DNA from: Paracoccus fontiphilus
GTDB lineage: Bacteria > Pseudomonadota > Alphaproteobacteria > Rhodobacterales > Rhodobacteraceae
NCBI RefSeq assembly: GCF_017356265.1
Contig: NZ_JAFNAW010000011.1
Coordinates: 27,075 to 91,074 of the forward strand
Length of the DNA stretch: 64,000 nt
Direction of reading: 5' to 3'
Shown here: positions 32,143-44,354 of the stretch, in pieces
How the letters are laid out: each line of letters starts with the position of its first letter
Numbering within the stretch: position 1 is the stretch's first letter
Translations under genes and position numbers: made by a program
Notes under the pieces: generated by a model
Database searches by the model: none
What the model saw: only the letters and a program-made list of their open reading frames with translations
What the model was told of the DNA's origin: nothing

Positions 32143-32883
32143 ATGACAGAACGTGCCTTCTGGACCGAGGGCGAGGATCGTCCGTCCCGCTGGCTGGTCA
32201 CCTGCGACCACGCGACAAATCGCGTGCCGGCCTGGGTGGGCGGTGGCGACCTGGGCATCGCGGCCGAGGACATGGCCCGGCACATCGCCTATGACGTGGG
32301 CGCGGCGGGACTTGCCTCGCACCTGGCGGCGCTGATGAATGCGCCGGCGATCTTCTCGGACTTCTCGCGTCTGGTGATCGATCCCAACCGGGGAGAGGAC
32401 GATCCGACCCTGCTGATGCGGCTTTACGACGGCACGGTGATCCCTGCGAACAAGAGCGCGGATCAAAGGGAACGCGAGCGCCGCCTGGACGGGCTGCATC
32501 GACCCTACCATCATGCCCTGGCGCGCCTGGCGGCCAGGCATCCGGACCGCTGCATCTGCGCGATCCACAGCTTCACGCCGCAACTGCGGGGCCGCCCCCT
32601 GCGGCCATGGCAGGTGGGGATCCTGTATTCCTGGCAGGATGTCCGGCTTGGTCCGCCGCTGGTTCAGGCCTGCCGCCGCGCCGGCTGGGTCACGGGCGAG
32701 AACCAGCCCTATGACGGCCACCTGGAAGGGGATTCGATCGACCGCCATGCCTTGAAACACGGCCGTCCCAATATCCTGGTCGAAGTCCGCAACGACCTGA
32801 TCGCGGATGACAAGGGTCAATCGGAATGGGCCGCGCGCCTGGCGCCCATCATTGAAGCGACGCTCGGGGAAACGGGCTTGTAG
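32143..32883 (+). CDS. N-formylglutamate amidohydrolase family protein
   Basis: 246 residues from ATG 32143 (an ATG at 32125 is possible; AAGGA suits the later start). The N-formylglutamate amidohydrolase fold is recognised from LVTCDHATNRVP, DVGAAGL, DFSRLVIDPNR, HSFTPQLRG and VEVRNDLI. Such zinc hydrolases release glutamate from N-formylglutamate in histidine degradation, but many paralogues outside hut operons act on other N-acyl amides. No hut gene is nearby. It is divergent from pyk. Confidence 0.85.
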   Translation: MTERAFWTEGEDRPSRWLVTCDHATNRVPAWVGGGDLGIAAEDMARHIAYDVGAAGLASHLAALMNAPAIFSDFSRLVIDPNRGEDDPTLLMRLYDGTVIPANKSADQRERERRLDGLHRPYHHALARLAARHPDRCICAIHSFTPQLRGRPLRPWQVGILYSWQDVRLGPPLVQACRRAGWVTGENQPYDGHLEGDSIDRHALKHGRPNILVEVRNDLIADDKGQSEWAARLAPIIEATLGETGL

Positions 32884-33152
32884 GGCCCACGGGCTTGGGG
32901 TTGTGCCCTGCGACCGGCGGTCTTGGTCCTTCGAACCGCCATGGCAAGCGATAGGTCCGGCTGCAAAAGCCGCCTTCCGACATGCCGTGCTTCCGGCAGG
33001 GGGTTGCGCCCGTTGCTCATGCCTCCTGTTCGGAGGTGAATTCCGTTCGCTTCCGATCCAAAGGCGGCGGAGAAATCCCGCGACAGGTCAAGCCCAGCCA
33101 GCTACAGGGGCCTGCCGGCTCCGGCCGGAAACCTGACGCTGCCGCGCAAGCT
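32884..33152. other. Intergenic stretch beyond the broken glycan gene
   Basis: 269 bases between the amidohydrolase stop and the out-of-frame tail of the decayed glycan gene. It holds GC-rich partial palindromes (for example CCGGCTCCGGCCGG) and weak frames on both strands with no recognisable protein, RNA or insertion-sequence end. Confidence 0.4.
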
Positions 33153-36100
33153 CTAGGGTTGGGTCCCGCCGGACCGGGGAAGAAGGGCGATCCTGCGCTC
33201 CAAAGCCTGGAATGCCTCTGTCTGTCCGTAGCGGGGGCGAATGCTTTCAAGCCATGACTGCGCCTCCCTGCGCCAGCTCCACGCCCTTGCGCCACTGCGG
33301 GAAGGGCGAGCCGCTGTTGGTCTCGTTGACGTGCAGGTCGATGATCCGGCCCGCCGCCTCGGCCGTGCGCTCGATCTCGGCCACGCTGTTGTCGGGCGAG
33401 GCGTCGTCAAGCACGATCACCTCGCGCAGCGGGTAGTCCTGGTCGAAGACGCTGCGCAGCCGTTCGCCGACATAGGCTTCGTACCTGTAGTTCGGCACGA
33501 CCGCCGAGACCGTCGCCGTATGGGGGGCAAGCCGCCGGATAAGGCCGAAGACATAGTCGGGGAAGTCGTAGTTCCTGGCGATTTCCTGCCGGCGCGCCTC
33601 GACCGCGTTGGGGTCCTGGCCGCTGATGACGTCTAGGATCGCGTCCGTGACGGCCATCGGATCGGTCTGCGGGACAAGCACGCCATGCCTGCGGATCAGG
33701 TCGTCGCAGCCGCCCGTGCCCTCGTGCCCGATGATCGGCAGGCCGCTGGCCAGGGCCTCCAGCACGACCGAGGGGAACGGGTCCTCGCGCGAGGCGAGGT
33801 AGAACGCGTTCGCGGCGGCATAGTAGCGCGCCAGCTTGCGGGGCGTCAGGATCTGTATCCGGTTGCCAAGCCCCGATGCCTCGATCTCGGGCTGGAACCA
33901 GTGCGTCGTCTCGCTGGCCGGAGAGCCGATCCACACAAAGGCCACATCATCGTGCTTCGAGCAGATCGAGAGAGCCGTGGCGATGAAGCGGTCAATCCCC
34001 TTGCGCAGGTCGGCATATCCGATGCCCAGCACAATCCGGGTATTGCTCTCGAGCCCCAGTTCGGCGCGAACCCCGTGGTCGCCCCGAGCGATCTCGAGGA
34101 CGTCGGCGTTGAAGAGCCCCTGGGGGAAGATCTCGGCCGAGTTCCTGACCTCGCCCGCGAAGGACTCGAAGCCCTGCCGGACGCGTTCCGCCGGAAAGAT
34201 GACGTGATCGGCTTCATCCGAGATATGGCCTGCGGGTCCATCGAGCCCACAGCTTTTCAGCAGATTCGGCAGTTCATGGACAAGGGAGACGACCGTGAAC
34301 CCCGCCGCCTTGAGCGCAGGGACAAAGCGCCCCGCCGGTGTCGTGTTGGTGATCGCAAGCGTGTGCCCGTTCTTCGCCAGACGGCCGATGATCGATCTTG
34401 CCTCGCCCCCGCGGACGATATGGACGTCTCCGACGGCATGATAGCGGTCAAGCAAGAAGCCGGTATCGCCCAGGATGAACGACACCTTGACGCCGAACCG
34501 GTTTCTCAGCGTCCGCCCGATGTTGAGGGCGAGGACCTGCGCGCCGTTCATGTGCGCATCGTGCCCGACGATCACGATCTTCGCATCTGTCCGCCTCTGA
34601 GCCGCCGAAGCATGATGAAGCGCCCGCGACAGCGCGTTCAGGTAAGCGGCCCCGTAGTGCACATCGGGTTCAAGAACCGCGCCTTCAGCCATTCGTTCCA
34701 GGCGTTCACGCAAAGGAACTGTTCGCCATGCACCGGGTTCCGGCGGGCGAACTCCAGCATCTGGTCAGCCCAGGCTTCGAACTTCGCCGGGGTTGATCCA
34801 TGTAGCACCATGCCCCGGCCGGGCCGACGCGCCTCGTTGTCCCACGTCGGCGTGATCGTGCGGATCAGCGGGAAATCGGCAGAGGTCTCGCTGACGGAAC
34901 GATCCACCGCCGCATCGTAGCTGAAGATGCCGCCGACATACTTCGAGTCGAGCATCTGGACCTGCGCGTTGATGGGCGGCAGGTTCTGGCAGATCTTGTG
35001 CGGCGGAAACTCGATCGCGCCGTCCAGGCCGTATTTCCGAGGGTCGAGGTCGCCAAATCCCTGAGCCATCATGATGACCGGATTCAAGCCATGCCGCGAC
35101 CGCATCAAGTCCCGCCATTTTTGGACGGTCGTGCTCGCGTCGGGAATTTGTCCCGGCCGATAGATGAAGAACAGCGGACGATCTCCGACGCGGACATAGC
35201 GCGGATCTTTCATGTGCCGGGCGAGGTCATCTATGAACGCGCCGTCATCCTCTTCGCGATAGTTTTGCGCGAGGATGATTTCCTTGTCGGACCCGTCCCA
35301 CGTCCGTGTCCAGTTCTCGTTGGCCCACATCAGGCAGAACGGGAAATCGAGGCTGGGGTCAGCAAGCAGCCGCTCCATGGGCTTTTCAAGCACACGCTGG
35401 CCGTCGAACCAGTAGTGATAGAAGCAGAAGCCGTGAATGCCGGCTGCCTTTGCCATCTCGATCTGGCGGCGCATGACGTCGCCTTCTGACAGGTCATAGC
35501 AACCCAGGTCGCGCGGAATTCTCGGCTGGACATGTCCGGTGAAACGCGGCAGCGCGCGCGGAAGATTGCGCCATTCCGTGAAGCCCTTGCCCCAGCTTTC
35601 GTCATTCACCTCGACCGTGTGGAACTGCGGAAGGTAATAGGCGAGAACCTTGGCGCGCTTGCGTCGGCCAACTGCGATCGTGGGGTCGAACTCTTCGAAA
35701 TGCGGCCCTGGCGAGACGGCGAACGAATGCGCGGCAAAGACGTCTCCTTCCGCCTGCCGGCCAAGTTTGGGCAGCAGACGCCCTTCAAGGTGGCCTGCAA
35801 TGCAGTAGTGCAGGAAGGGGTTCATCTTCGCGGCGGCAATATCGGGGTTCATCGACAGGTAATGCCAGGACGAAAACCAGGGCGTCGGGTCGCGTCCCTG
35901 CAGCCACCCTTCCGTCAGATAATGCGACGCCGGGTCCGAAGGACGCTGGTCCGCGGCAAATCCGCTGAGGTAGAACTCGGCATCGAACAGTTCGTCAATC
36001 AGATGCGTATCAGGATGGCGGACAGAGGCAGGCTGTTCGACAACAGGCGCTTCCGCATCAGAGGGCGCGGTCGCGACACTGTCCGGGGTGGCGCCGCCGA

Positions 36101-36560
36101 TTTCCATGTCGGGCTGTCCGGGAGGAGTAGGTTGAGCCTTTCCCTCGCCCGGCGCCTGGGGCTGCGCCGCATCGGCAAGCTCTCTCAGGCTGTCTGCGAA
36201 AGGAATCCTCAAGCCGCCATACCGGACATCGAAGCCCGCGAGGCTGACCGGGGCGCCGGATTCAAGCAAGCCCGAGTTGATCGTCGCCAGGAAACCGGCC
36301 TTCTCGGGCGCATGAGGATAGCTGACCCGGACATCCACCCGCTCGTGACGCTTGATGGTGACCGGCACCTGGTGTCCGTTGTAGAAGACGGCGAACTGTC
36401 CGGACGGTTCCGTGTCGATGACCCAGCCTTAGATCACGCCGTCGCCAACCTGCTCGACGAAGCCCTCGGCATTGAGCAGGTCGCGCTGTTGCGCGCCACT
36501 GTTCGTCTCGATTCCCTCGCTGGAGGAGAAATCTACCGTTTCCGCGTCTTTACTGAGCAT
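33153..36560 (-). pseudogene. Broken multidomain surface-glycan protein (WbsX/GH99-like + GT4 + GT2)
   Basis: One ancestral reading unit split by three lesions. It starts at ATG 36560, and an in-frame TAA at 36429-36431 interrupts DGVI-GWVIDTE. The WbsX/GH99-like domain follows (LAYYLPQFH, WFDG, MWANENWTRTWDG, FCVNAWNEW-type end). At about 34689 one base is missing (TGGGCT became TGGCT), so NAWNEW continues in another frame as AEGAVLEPDVHYGAAYLNALSRAL. Then come a GT4 domain (FPSVVLEALASGLPIIGHEG) and the first third of a GT2 domain (VVPNYRYEAYVGERL, DDASPDN), ending abruptly at 33247. A plausible C-terminal tail (SWLESIRPRYGQTEAF) lies in a different frame down to 33153. The intact protein would have been over 1,100 residues, acting on capsule or O-antigen. 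Confidence 0.82.
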
Positions 36561-36998
36561 TAGCGATCTCGTGCTTTCAAATTGCGTTTGTCAGGACGCC
36601 GTCGATGCAGGGGAGCATTTCTCCGTTCGACAGACTATCTTCGTTGGTCCGTGATTGATGCGCGGCCCTTCCCGGACGACGTTGAGGCGCCAGGGCGCTT
36701 GGCGAAAGCGGGGTCCGTTCGGGCTGCGGACGAGGATCGGCGCAGCAAGAAGGTGACCGGTCCGGGCGCCGTCTTTCCTTGATCTGCATCCTCAGTTTCT
36801 CCGTCAGGTTCCCGGTCCTTGCCATCTTCCGCAAGAAAGTGAAAGCAGCTCTCAACCAGAGCGATCCTTTGTCGGCGCATGGGCAACACACCGCCGGAAG
36901 GCTGCCAAGTCCCCTGCCCGGGCCTTCCTCCGGTCGGTTGCCGGTGCGGGGCCGGTCGCACCCGAAGAACAGCCGTGACCAGGTCTTCGCGAGGCGTC
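36561..36998. other. 438 bases without a convincing gene
   Basis: Lies between the broken glycan gene and glpR. Short overlapping frames exist on both strands, but none shows a domain, ribosome site or coherent codon use. It may be decayed remains of further glycan or mobile-element sequence; no inverted repeats or target duplications were found by eye. Confidence 0.4.
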
Positions 36999-37760
36999 TC
37001 AGGTGGCGGAGGCCACCATCACCCGCGTTCCCGATTCCGCGCATATGCCGGACAAGGGCTCCGGCACGGGGCGGTCGATGAAGAGGGCATCCATCTGTCG
37101 CAGGGAAACGACCCGGATCGGGGCCTTCCGCGCGAACTTGGCCGAATCCGTGACCAGCCAGCGCTCTCGGGCCTGGCGCAGGATGGCGCGGCTGACCCGG
37201 ACCTCGGCAAGGTCGAAATCAAGGATGTCGCCATCCTCGTCCAGGGCGGAACAGCCGATGATGGCATAGTCGGTCTTGAAGTTGGCCATGAACTCGATGG
37301 TCAGGTCCCCGATCAGGCCGCCGTCCGAGCGGCGCAGAAGACCGCCGGCAAGCAGCACCTCGCAACTGTCGTTGGCGGCCAGGATGTTCGCCACGTTCAT
37401 GTTGTTGGTCACGACCGTCAGGTTGCGGTGGCGCAGCAGCGCCCGCGCCACCGCCTCGGTCGTCGTGCCGATGTTGAGGATCACGGAGCTGTTGTCGGGG
37501 ATCTGCGCCGCGCAGGCACGGCCGATGGCGGCCTTGGCGCCTTCGTTCATGCGCCGCCGTTCGTCATAGGCGATGTTGCTGGCGCCGCTGCGCAACACCG
37601 CGCCGCCATGGACACGGTCCAGCACGCCTTGGTCGGCAAGTTCGGCCAGGTCGCGGCGGATGGTCTGGGGCGTCACCTCCAGACGCGCCGACAGTTCCTC
37701 GACGCTGGCGCGCCCCGAGGCGCGGACGAATTCGAGGATCTGCATCTGCCTGATGTTCAT
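36999..37760 (-). CDS. glpR: DeoR-family repressor GlpR
   Basis: 253 residues. The N-terminal DeoR helix-turn-helix (SVEELSARLEVTPQTIRRDLAEL, read around residues 18-40) and the phosphosugar-sensing domain (ILNIGTTTEAVARAL, TNNMNVA, LLAGGLLRRSDGGLIG) fit GlpR. It represses glycerol genes until glycerol-3-phosphate binds. It is divergent from the glp transporter operon. The 373-base intergenic region contains CGAACAT and ATGTTCG half-sites like those of the E. coli GlpR operator. glpD and glpK are not in the window. Confidence 0.9.
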   Translation of the reverse strand: MNIRQMQILEFVRASGRASVEELSARLEVTPQTIRRDLAELADQGVLDRVHGGAVLRSGASNIAYDERRRMNEGAKAAIGRACAAQIPDNSSVILNIGTTTEAVARALLRHRNLTVVTNNMNVANILAANDSCEVLLAGGLLRRSDGGLIGDLTIEFMANFKTDYAIIGCSALDEDGDILDFDLAEVRVSRAILRQARERWLVTDSAKFARKAPIRVVSLRQMDALFIDRPVPEPLSGICAESGTRVMVASAT

Positions 37761-37798
37761 CCGCTTCGTCTCGCGCCGAGGAAGTCGTTCCTTTCCAG

Positions 37799-37884
37799 CA
37801 GAACGCGCGCCGACCGCATGTCAAGCGAAAACAGATGAGCCGAAACGAACATCGATGTTGACAGAACGCGCGCCCCGATGTTCG
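37799..37884. promoter_or_regulatory. glpR/glpS divergent control region with operators and promoter
   Basis: A 13-base direct repeat CAGAACGCGCGCC occurs at 37799-37811 and 37862-37874 (63 bases, six helical turns, apart). CGAACATCGATGTT begins at 37846 and ATGTTCG lies at 37878-37884, resembling halves of the GlpR operator. TTGACA (37858-37863) with a 17-base spacer to TTCGAC gives a rightward promoter. A second TTGACA reads leftward from 37824. The remaining bases to 38133 hold no recognisable gene. Confidence 0.6.
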
Positions 37885-38133
37885 ACTTGACCGTGGGGAG
37901 AGAGGTTTGGCGATGTCGGCGGCGACTGTTCTGTTCGTCATCGGTGACAGACACGGCGGCACGGGCCTGACCCGAAATGCCGCGGAAACTGGTCTTTTCG
38001 CATCCCGTGACGCTGTGTTCCCCCGCCCGGCAACAGTTCCCGGCAAGGGGGCGGCCCCGTCCCTCAGGTCCGCCCTGACGGGATCAGTCCCCGGACAGAA
38101 ACAGGATTACCCACCCGGCGAAGGAATTGCGGC

Positions 38134-39201
38134 ATGACGCTGGAACTGCGTGGCGTCAGCAAGGAGGTCGCGGGCCAGATCTGGCTTCATCCCACCGATC
38201 TGGCGCTGGCGGCGGGCAGCATGAACGTGCTTCTGGGGCCGACCTCCTCGGGCAAGACAACTTTGATGCGCCTGATGGCGGGCCTGGATCAACCGGGCAC
38301 GGGCCGCATCCTGTGGCAGGGGCAGGACGTCACCGGCCGTCGGGTGCAGGACCGCCGCGTGGCGATGGTCTATCAGCAATTCATCAACTATCCGTCGATG
38401 ACGGTTTATGACAACATCGCCTCGCCCCTGCGCCTGCAACGCATCGCGCGGGCCGAGATCGACAGCCGCGTTCGCCGGACGGCCGAGATGATGCGGCTGA
38501 CCCCGCTTCTGCACCGGCGGCCGCTTGAGCTGTCCGGCGGCCAGCAGCAGCGCACGGCCCTGGCGCGGGCGCTGGTCAAGGGTGCCGGGCTGGTGCTTCT
38601 GGACGAGCCGCTGGCAAACCTCGACTACAAGCTGCGAGAGGAGTTGCGCGCCGAGATCCCCCGCATCTTCGAAGCCTCGGGCGCGATCTTCGTTTATGCC
38701 ACGACCGAGCCCGAGGAGGCGCTGCTGCTGGGCGGCCATGTCGCGACCCTGTGGGAAGGGCGCGTGACGCAGTTCGGCCCGACACCGCAGGTTTATCGCG
38801 CGCCCTGCGACGCCGTGACCGCCCGGGTTTTCAGCGATCCCCCGATGAACTTCAAGGCGATCCGGGTGACGGGCGGAGAGGCGGAACTGGACGGCGCCCG
38901 CTGGTCCGTCGATGTCGGTGATGGCCGCTATACCGCAGGTTTCCGCGCCCCGCACCTGACGCTTGAGCAGGGCCGGCGCGCCCTGCCCCTGAAGGCACGG
39001 CTGGACGCGACCGAGATCACCGGCGCCGAGACCTACCTGCACCTGCTGCACGGGCAGGACCGCTGGGTCGGGCTGGTGCCCGGCGTGAGGAAGCTGCCCG
39101 CAGGAGCGCCCCTGACGGTCTGGCTGGACTCGGCCCATGTCTATCTTTTCGATGAAGCCGGTCGGCTTGCCCGCCCTGCCCCTTCTTCGCGGGCAGCCTG
39201 A
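38134..39201 (+). CDS. glpS: Glycerol ABC transporter ATP-binding protein GlpS
   Basis: 355 residues, a carbohydrate-type ABC ATPase with C-terminal OB-fold regulatory region. Walker A GPTSSGKT (35-42), signature LSGGQ (133-137) and Walker B LVLLDEP (153-159) are canonical. The H-loop His is missing: the segment reads YATTEP, with Thr191 in its place. It forms a heterodimer with GlpT in the glycerol importer first described in Rhizobium leguminosarum (GlpSTPQUV). The stop overlaps the glpT start by one base. Confidence 0.9.
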   Translation: MTLELRGVSKEVAGQIWLHPTDLALAAGSMNVLLGPTSSGKTTLMRLMAGLDQPGTGRILWQGQDVTGRRVQDRRVAMVYQQFINYPSMTVYDNIASPLRLQRIARAEIDSRVRRTAEMMRLTPLLHRRPLELSGGQQQRTALARALVKGAGLVLLDEPLANLDYKLREELRAEIPRIFEASGAIFVYATTEPEEALLLGGHVATLWEGRVTQFGPTPQVYRAPCDAVTARVFSDPPMNFKAIRVTGGEAELDGARWSVDVGDGRYTAGFRAPHLTLEQGRRALPLKARLDATEITGAETYLHLLHGQDRWVGLVPGVRKLPAGAPLTVWLDSAHVYLFDEAGRLARPAPSSRAA

Positions 39202-40279
39202 TGGCCCGCATCACGCTCGACAGCCTTGCCCACAGCTACAGCGCCGCGCCCAAGGGCGATGCCGACTGGGCGCTGAAGCCCATGTCGCTGACCTGGCGAG
39301 ACGGCGGCGCCTATGCGCTGCTGGGGTCGTCGGGCTGCGGCAAGACCACGCTGCTGAACATCATCTCGGGCCTGCTGCGGCCGTCGCGCGGGCGGGTGCT
39401 GTTCGGGGACCGCGACGTGACGGACCTACCCACGACGGACCGCAACATCGCGCAGGTGTTCCAGTTCCCGGTCGTCTACGACACCATGACCGTGCGCCAG
39501 AACCTGGCCTTTCCATTGAAGAACCGGGGCCTTCCCGCGGCCCAGATCGCCGCGCGGGTGGACGCCGTCGCCCGCATGATCGGGATGGTGGACACGCTGG
39601 ACCGCCGCGCGCGGGGCCTGACGGCGGATGCCAAGCAGAAGATCAGCCTCGGGCGCGGCATGGTCCGGCAGGACGTGAACGCGATCCTCTTCGACGAGCC
39701 GCTGACGGTGATCGACCCGCAGATGAAGTGGGAACTGCGCACCCAGTTGAAGGCCCTTCACCGCGAGTTCGGCCACACGATGATCTATGTCACCCACGAC
39801 CAGACCGAGGCGCTGACCTTCGCCGACGAGGTGGTGGTGATGTCCGAGGGCCGCGTCCTCCAGGCGGGAACACCCCAGTCGCTGTTCGACGCGCCCGCAC
39901 ATACCTTCGTGGGATACTTCATCGGCTCGCCCGGCATGAACCTGCTGGACGCGCAGGTCCAGGGCGCCACGGCCCTTGTCGCCGGGACCGCGATCCCGCT
40001 GGCCGCCCCCTATGCCGCGCCGAAGGGCCGCGTGCAGATCGGCATCCGCCCCGACGCCGCCCGCCCCGCCGCCGAGGGCCTGCCCTTCCGCCTGCTCCGC
40101 ACCGAGGACGTGGGACACCACCGCATCCTGCGCGGCGAGATCGCGGGCGCGCCCTTCAACATGGTCGTCCCCGAGGATGAACCGATCCCCGCCGGTTTCG
40201 ACCGGGTGGCGCTGGACCCCGCCCGCATCGGCGTCTTCGTGGATGACTGGCGCATCGAACCCGCCGAAAGGGCCGCGTG

Positions 40280-40280
<1 letters not shown>
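39201..40280 (+). CDS. glpT: Glycerol ABC transporter ATP-binding protein GlpT
   Basis: 359 residues. Walker A GSSGCGKT (42-49), Q-loop Gln88, Walker B AILFDEP and an intact H-loop (YVTHDQ, His199) are present. The ABC signature is degenerate: LTADAKQK at 140-147 where LSGGQQQR is expected. This is complementary to GlpS, which has a good signature but no H-loop His. Not to be confused with the unrelated E. coli glycerol-3-phosphate antiporter GlpT. The stop overlaps glpP by one base (TGATG). Confidence 0.9.
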
Positions 40281-41145
<865 letters not shown>

Positions 41146-41146
<1 letters not shown>

Positions 41147-41949
41147 TGGCCTCCCGCGGATCCGCAGTGGTGATGACCCTGTACCTGCTGTTCCTGCTGG
41201 TGCCGATCTACTGGCTGGTGAACATGAGCCTGAAGACCAATGCCGAGATCACCGGCACCTTCAGCCTGTATCCGCTGAACCCGACGCTGAACAACTATCG
41301 CGTGATCCTGACGGACTCGAGCTGGTACATGGGCTATGTCAACAGCCTGATCTATGTGGTGATGAATACCGCGCTGTCGCTGGCCGTGGCCCTGCCCGCC
41401 GCCTATGCCTTCAGCCGATACCGCTTTCTGGGCGACAAGCACCTGTTCTTCTGGCTGTTGACGAACCGCATGGCGCCGCCGGCTGTCTTCGCGCTGCCCT
41501 TCTTCCAGCTTTATTCCGCCGTGGGCCTGTTCGACACCCACATCGCCGTGGCGCTGGCCCATTGCCTGTTCAACGTGCCGCTGGCGGTCTGGATCCTGGA
41601 GGGCTTCATGTCCGGCGTCCCGCGCGAGATCGACGAGACCGCCTATATCGACGGATATTCCTTCCCGCGCTTCTTCGTGCGGATCTTCATGCCGTTGATC
41701 GCCAGCGGCATCGGGGTCGCGGCCTTCTTCTGCTTCATGTTTTCCTGGGTGGAACTGCTGCTGTCGCGCACGCTGACCTCGGTGAACGCCAAGCCCATCG
41801 CGGCGACCATGACTCGGACGGTCAGCGCATCCGGCCTGGACTGGGGCGTTCTGGCGGCGGCGGGGGTGCTGACCATCCTGCCCGGCGCGCTGGTGATCTG
41901 GTTCGTGCGGAACTACATCGCCAAGGGTTTTGCCCTGGGGAGGGTGTGA
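41146..41949 (+). CDS. glpQ: Glycerol ABC transporter permease GlpQ
   Basis: 267 residues, a MalG-like permease of six hydrophobic segments. The EAA loop reads EIDETAYIDGYSFPRFFVRIFMPL. The ATG overlaps the glpP stop by one base and the stop overlaps the next gene by one base. Despite the symbol, it is not a glycerophosphodiester phosphodiesterase. Confidence 0.9.
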
Positions 41950-42350
41950 TGCACCGGCGCGCCGTCACCACCGGCTTCACCCTCGCCGCCCTGCTGATGC
42001 TGGGTCTGCTGGCCTGGCTGGTCCTGCTGGTCCCCGCCGAGGACGGCGTCCGCGAATGGAGCGGCAGCCTGAACCCCGGCGGCTGGATGGCCTGGACCTT
42101 TCCGACCGCGCTGTTCTTCTGGGTGATCGCCGCGCTGCTGCTGGTGTTCACCTGGGCCGCCATCCGATCCCCCGAGACGCCGCGCAAGGGCGTCCTGCGG
42201 ATCTGGACCACCCGGGGCGACCGGCTGTTCATCAGCCTGCTCGGCTCGGCCTTCATCAACCTCGGCTGGCTGGGATTTGGAGGAGTCCCGACCTGGGGAG
42301 GATTGATCCTGTCGTTGATCTACGCCGCGGCGGTGTTCCGCTGGGTGTGA
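41949..42350 (+). CDS. glpU: DUF2160 membrane protein GlpU
   Basis: 133 residues with about four hydrophobic segments (near 8-30, 48-72, 92-112 and 115-131). The DUF2160 pattern WMAWTFPTALFFW and GDRLFISLLGSAFINL is visible. It is found only beside this class of glycerol/sugar importer; its exact role in the complex is unknown. Overlaps glpQ by one base. Confidence 0.85.
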   Translation: MHRRAVTTGFTLAALLMLGLLAWLVLLVPAEDGVREWSGSLNPGGWMAWTFPTALFFWVIAALLLVFTWAAIRSPETPRKGVLRIWTTRGDRLFISLLGSAFINLGWLGFGGVPTWGGLILSLIYAAAVFRWV

Positions 42351-42388
42351 AACGGGCCGCAAAGGCCCATCCTGGGGAGGAGACACGA

Positions 42389-44116
<1,728 letters not shown>

Positions 44117-44126
44117 GGATCGCACC

Positions 44127-44151
44127 AAGGACCCGGGGTCGCCGGGTCCTT
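44127..44151 (+). terminator. Terminator hairpin of the glp operon
   Basis: AAGGACCCGG-loop-CCGGGTCCTT is a perfect ten-pair stem with a five-base loop, 10 bases after glpV, ending in TT with little further T-tract. The remaining 200 bases to the kinase gene contain no recognisable feature. Confidence 0.7.
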
Positions 44152-44354
44152 CCAAGGCGTGCCCGCCTTCCGCGCGGCTTTGGTCCGCAGCGGGAACGCC
44201 CTTGACGGGCAATCGCCGGTCGAACCGCCGCGACGTCCATCATTTCAGGCCCTTGAAGCGCGAAAGGCCATAGGCAAGTATCGGCCGATCCGCCTTGCGG
44301 AACCTTTTCGCCAGCCGGAACGATTCTAAGATGACGCGCGACCAGGAATTGCAG

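Noticed and set aside
36577..37044. 155-codon minus-strand frame between the broken glycan gene and glpR
   Set aside because: Overlaps glpR, has cysteine- and proline-rich noise-like composition, and matches no transposase or other family I could recognise.
37907..38137. 76-codon plus-strand frame between glpR and glpS
   Set aside because: No ribosome site, no recognisable domain, and it overlaps the glpS start; better explained as leader sequence.
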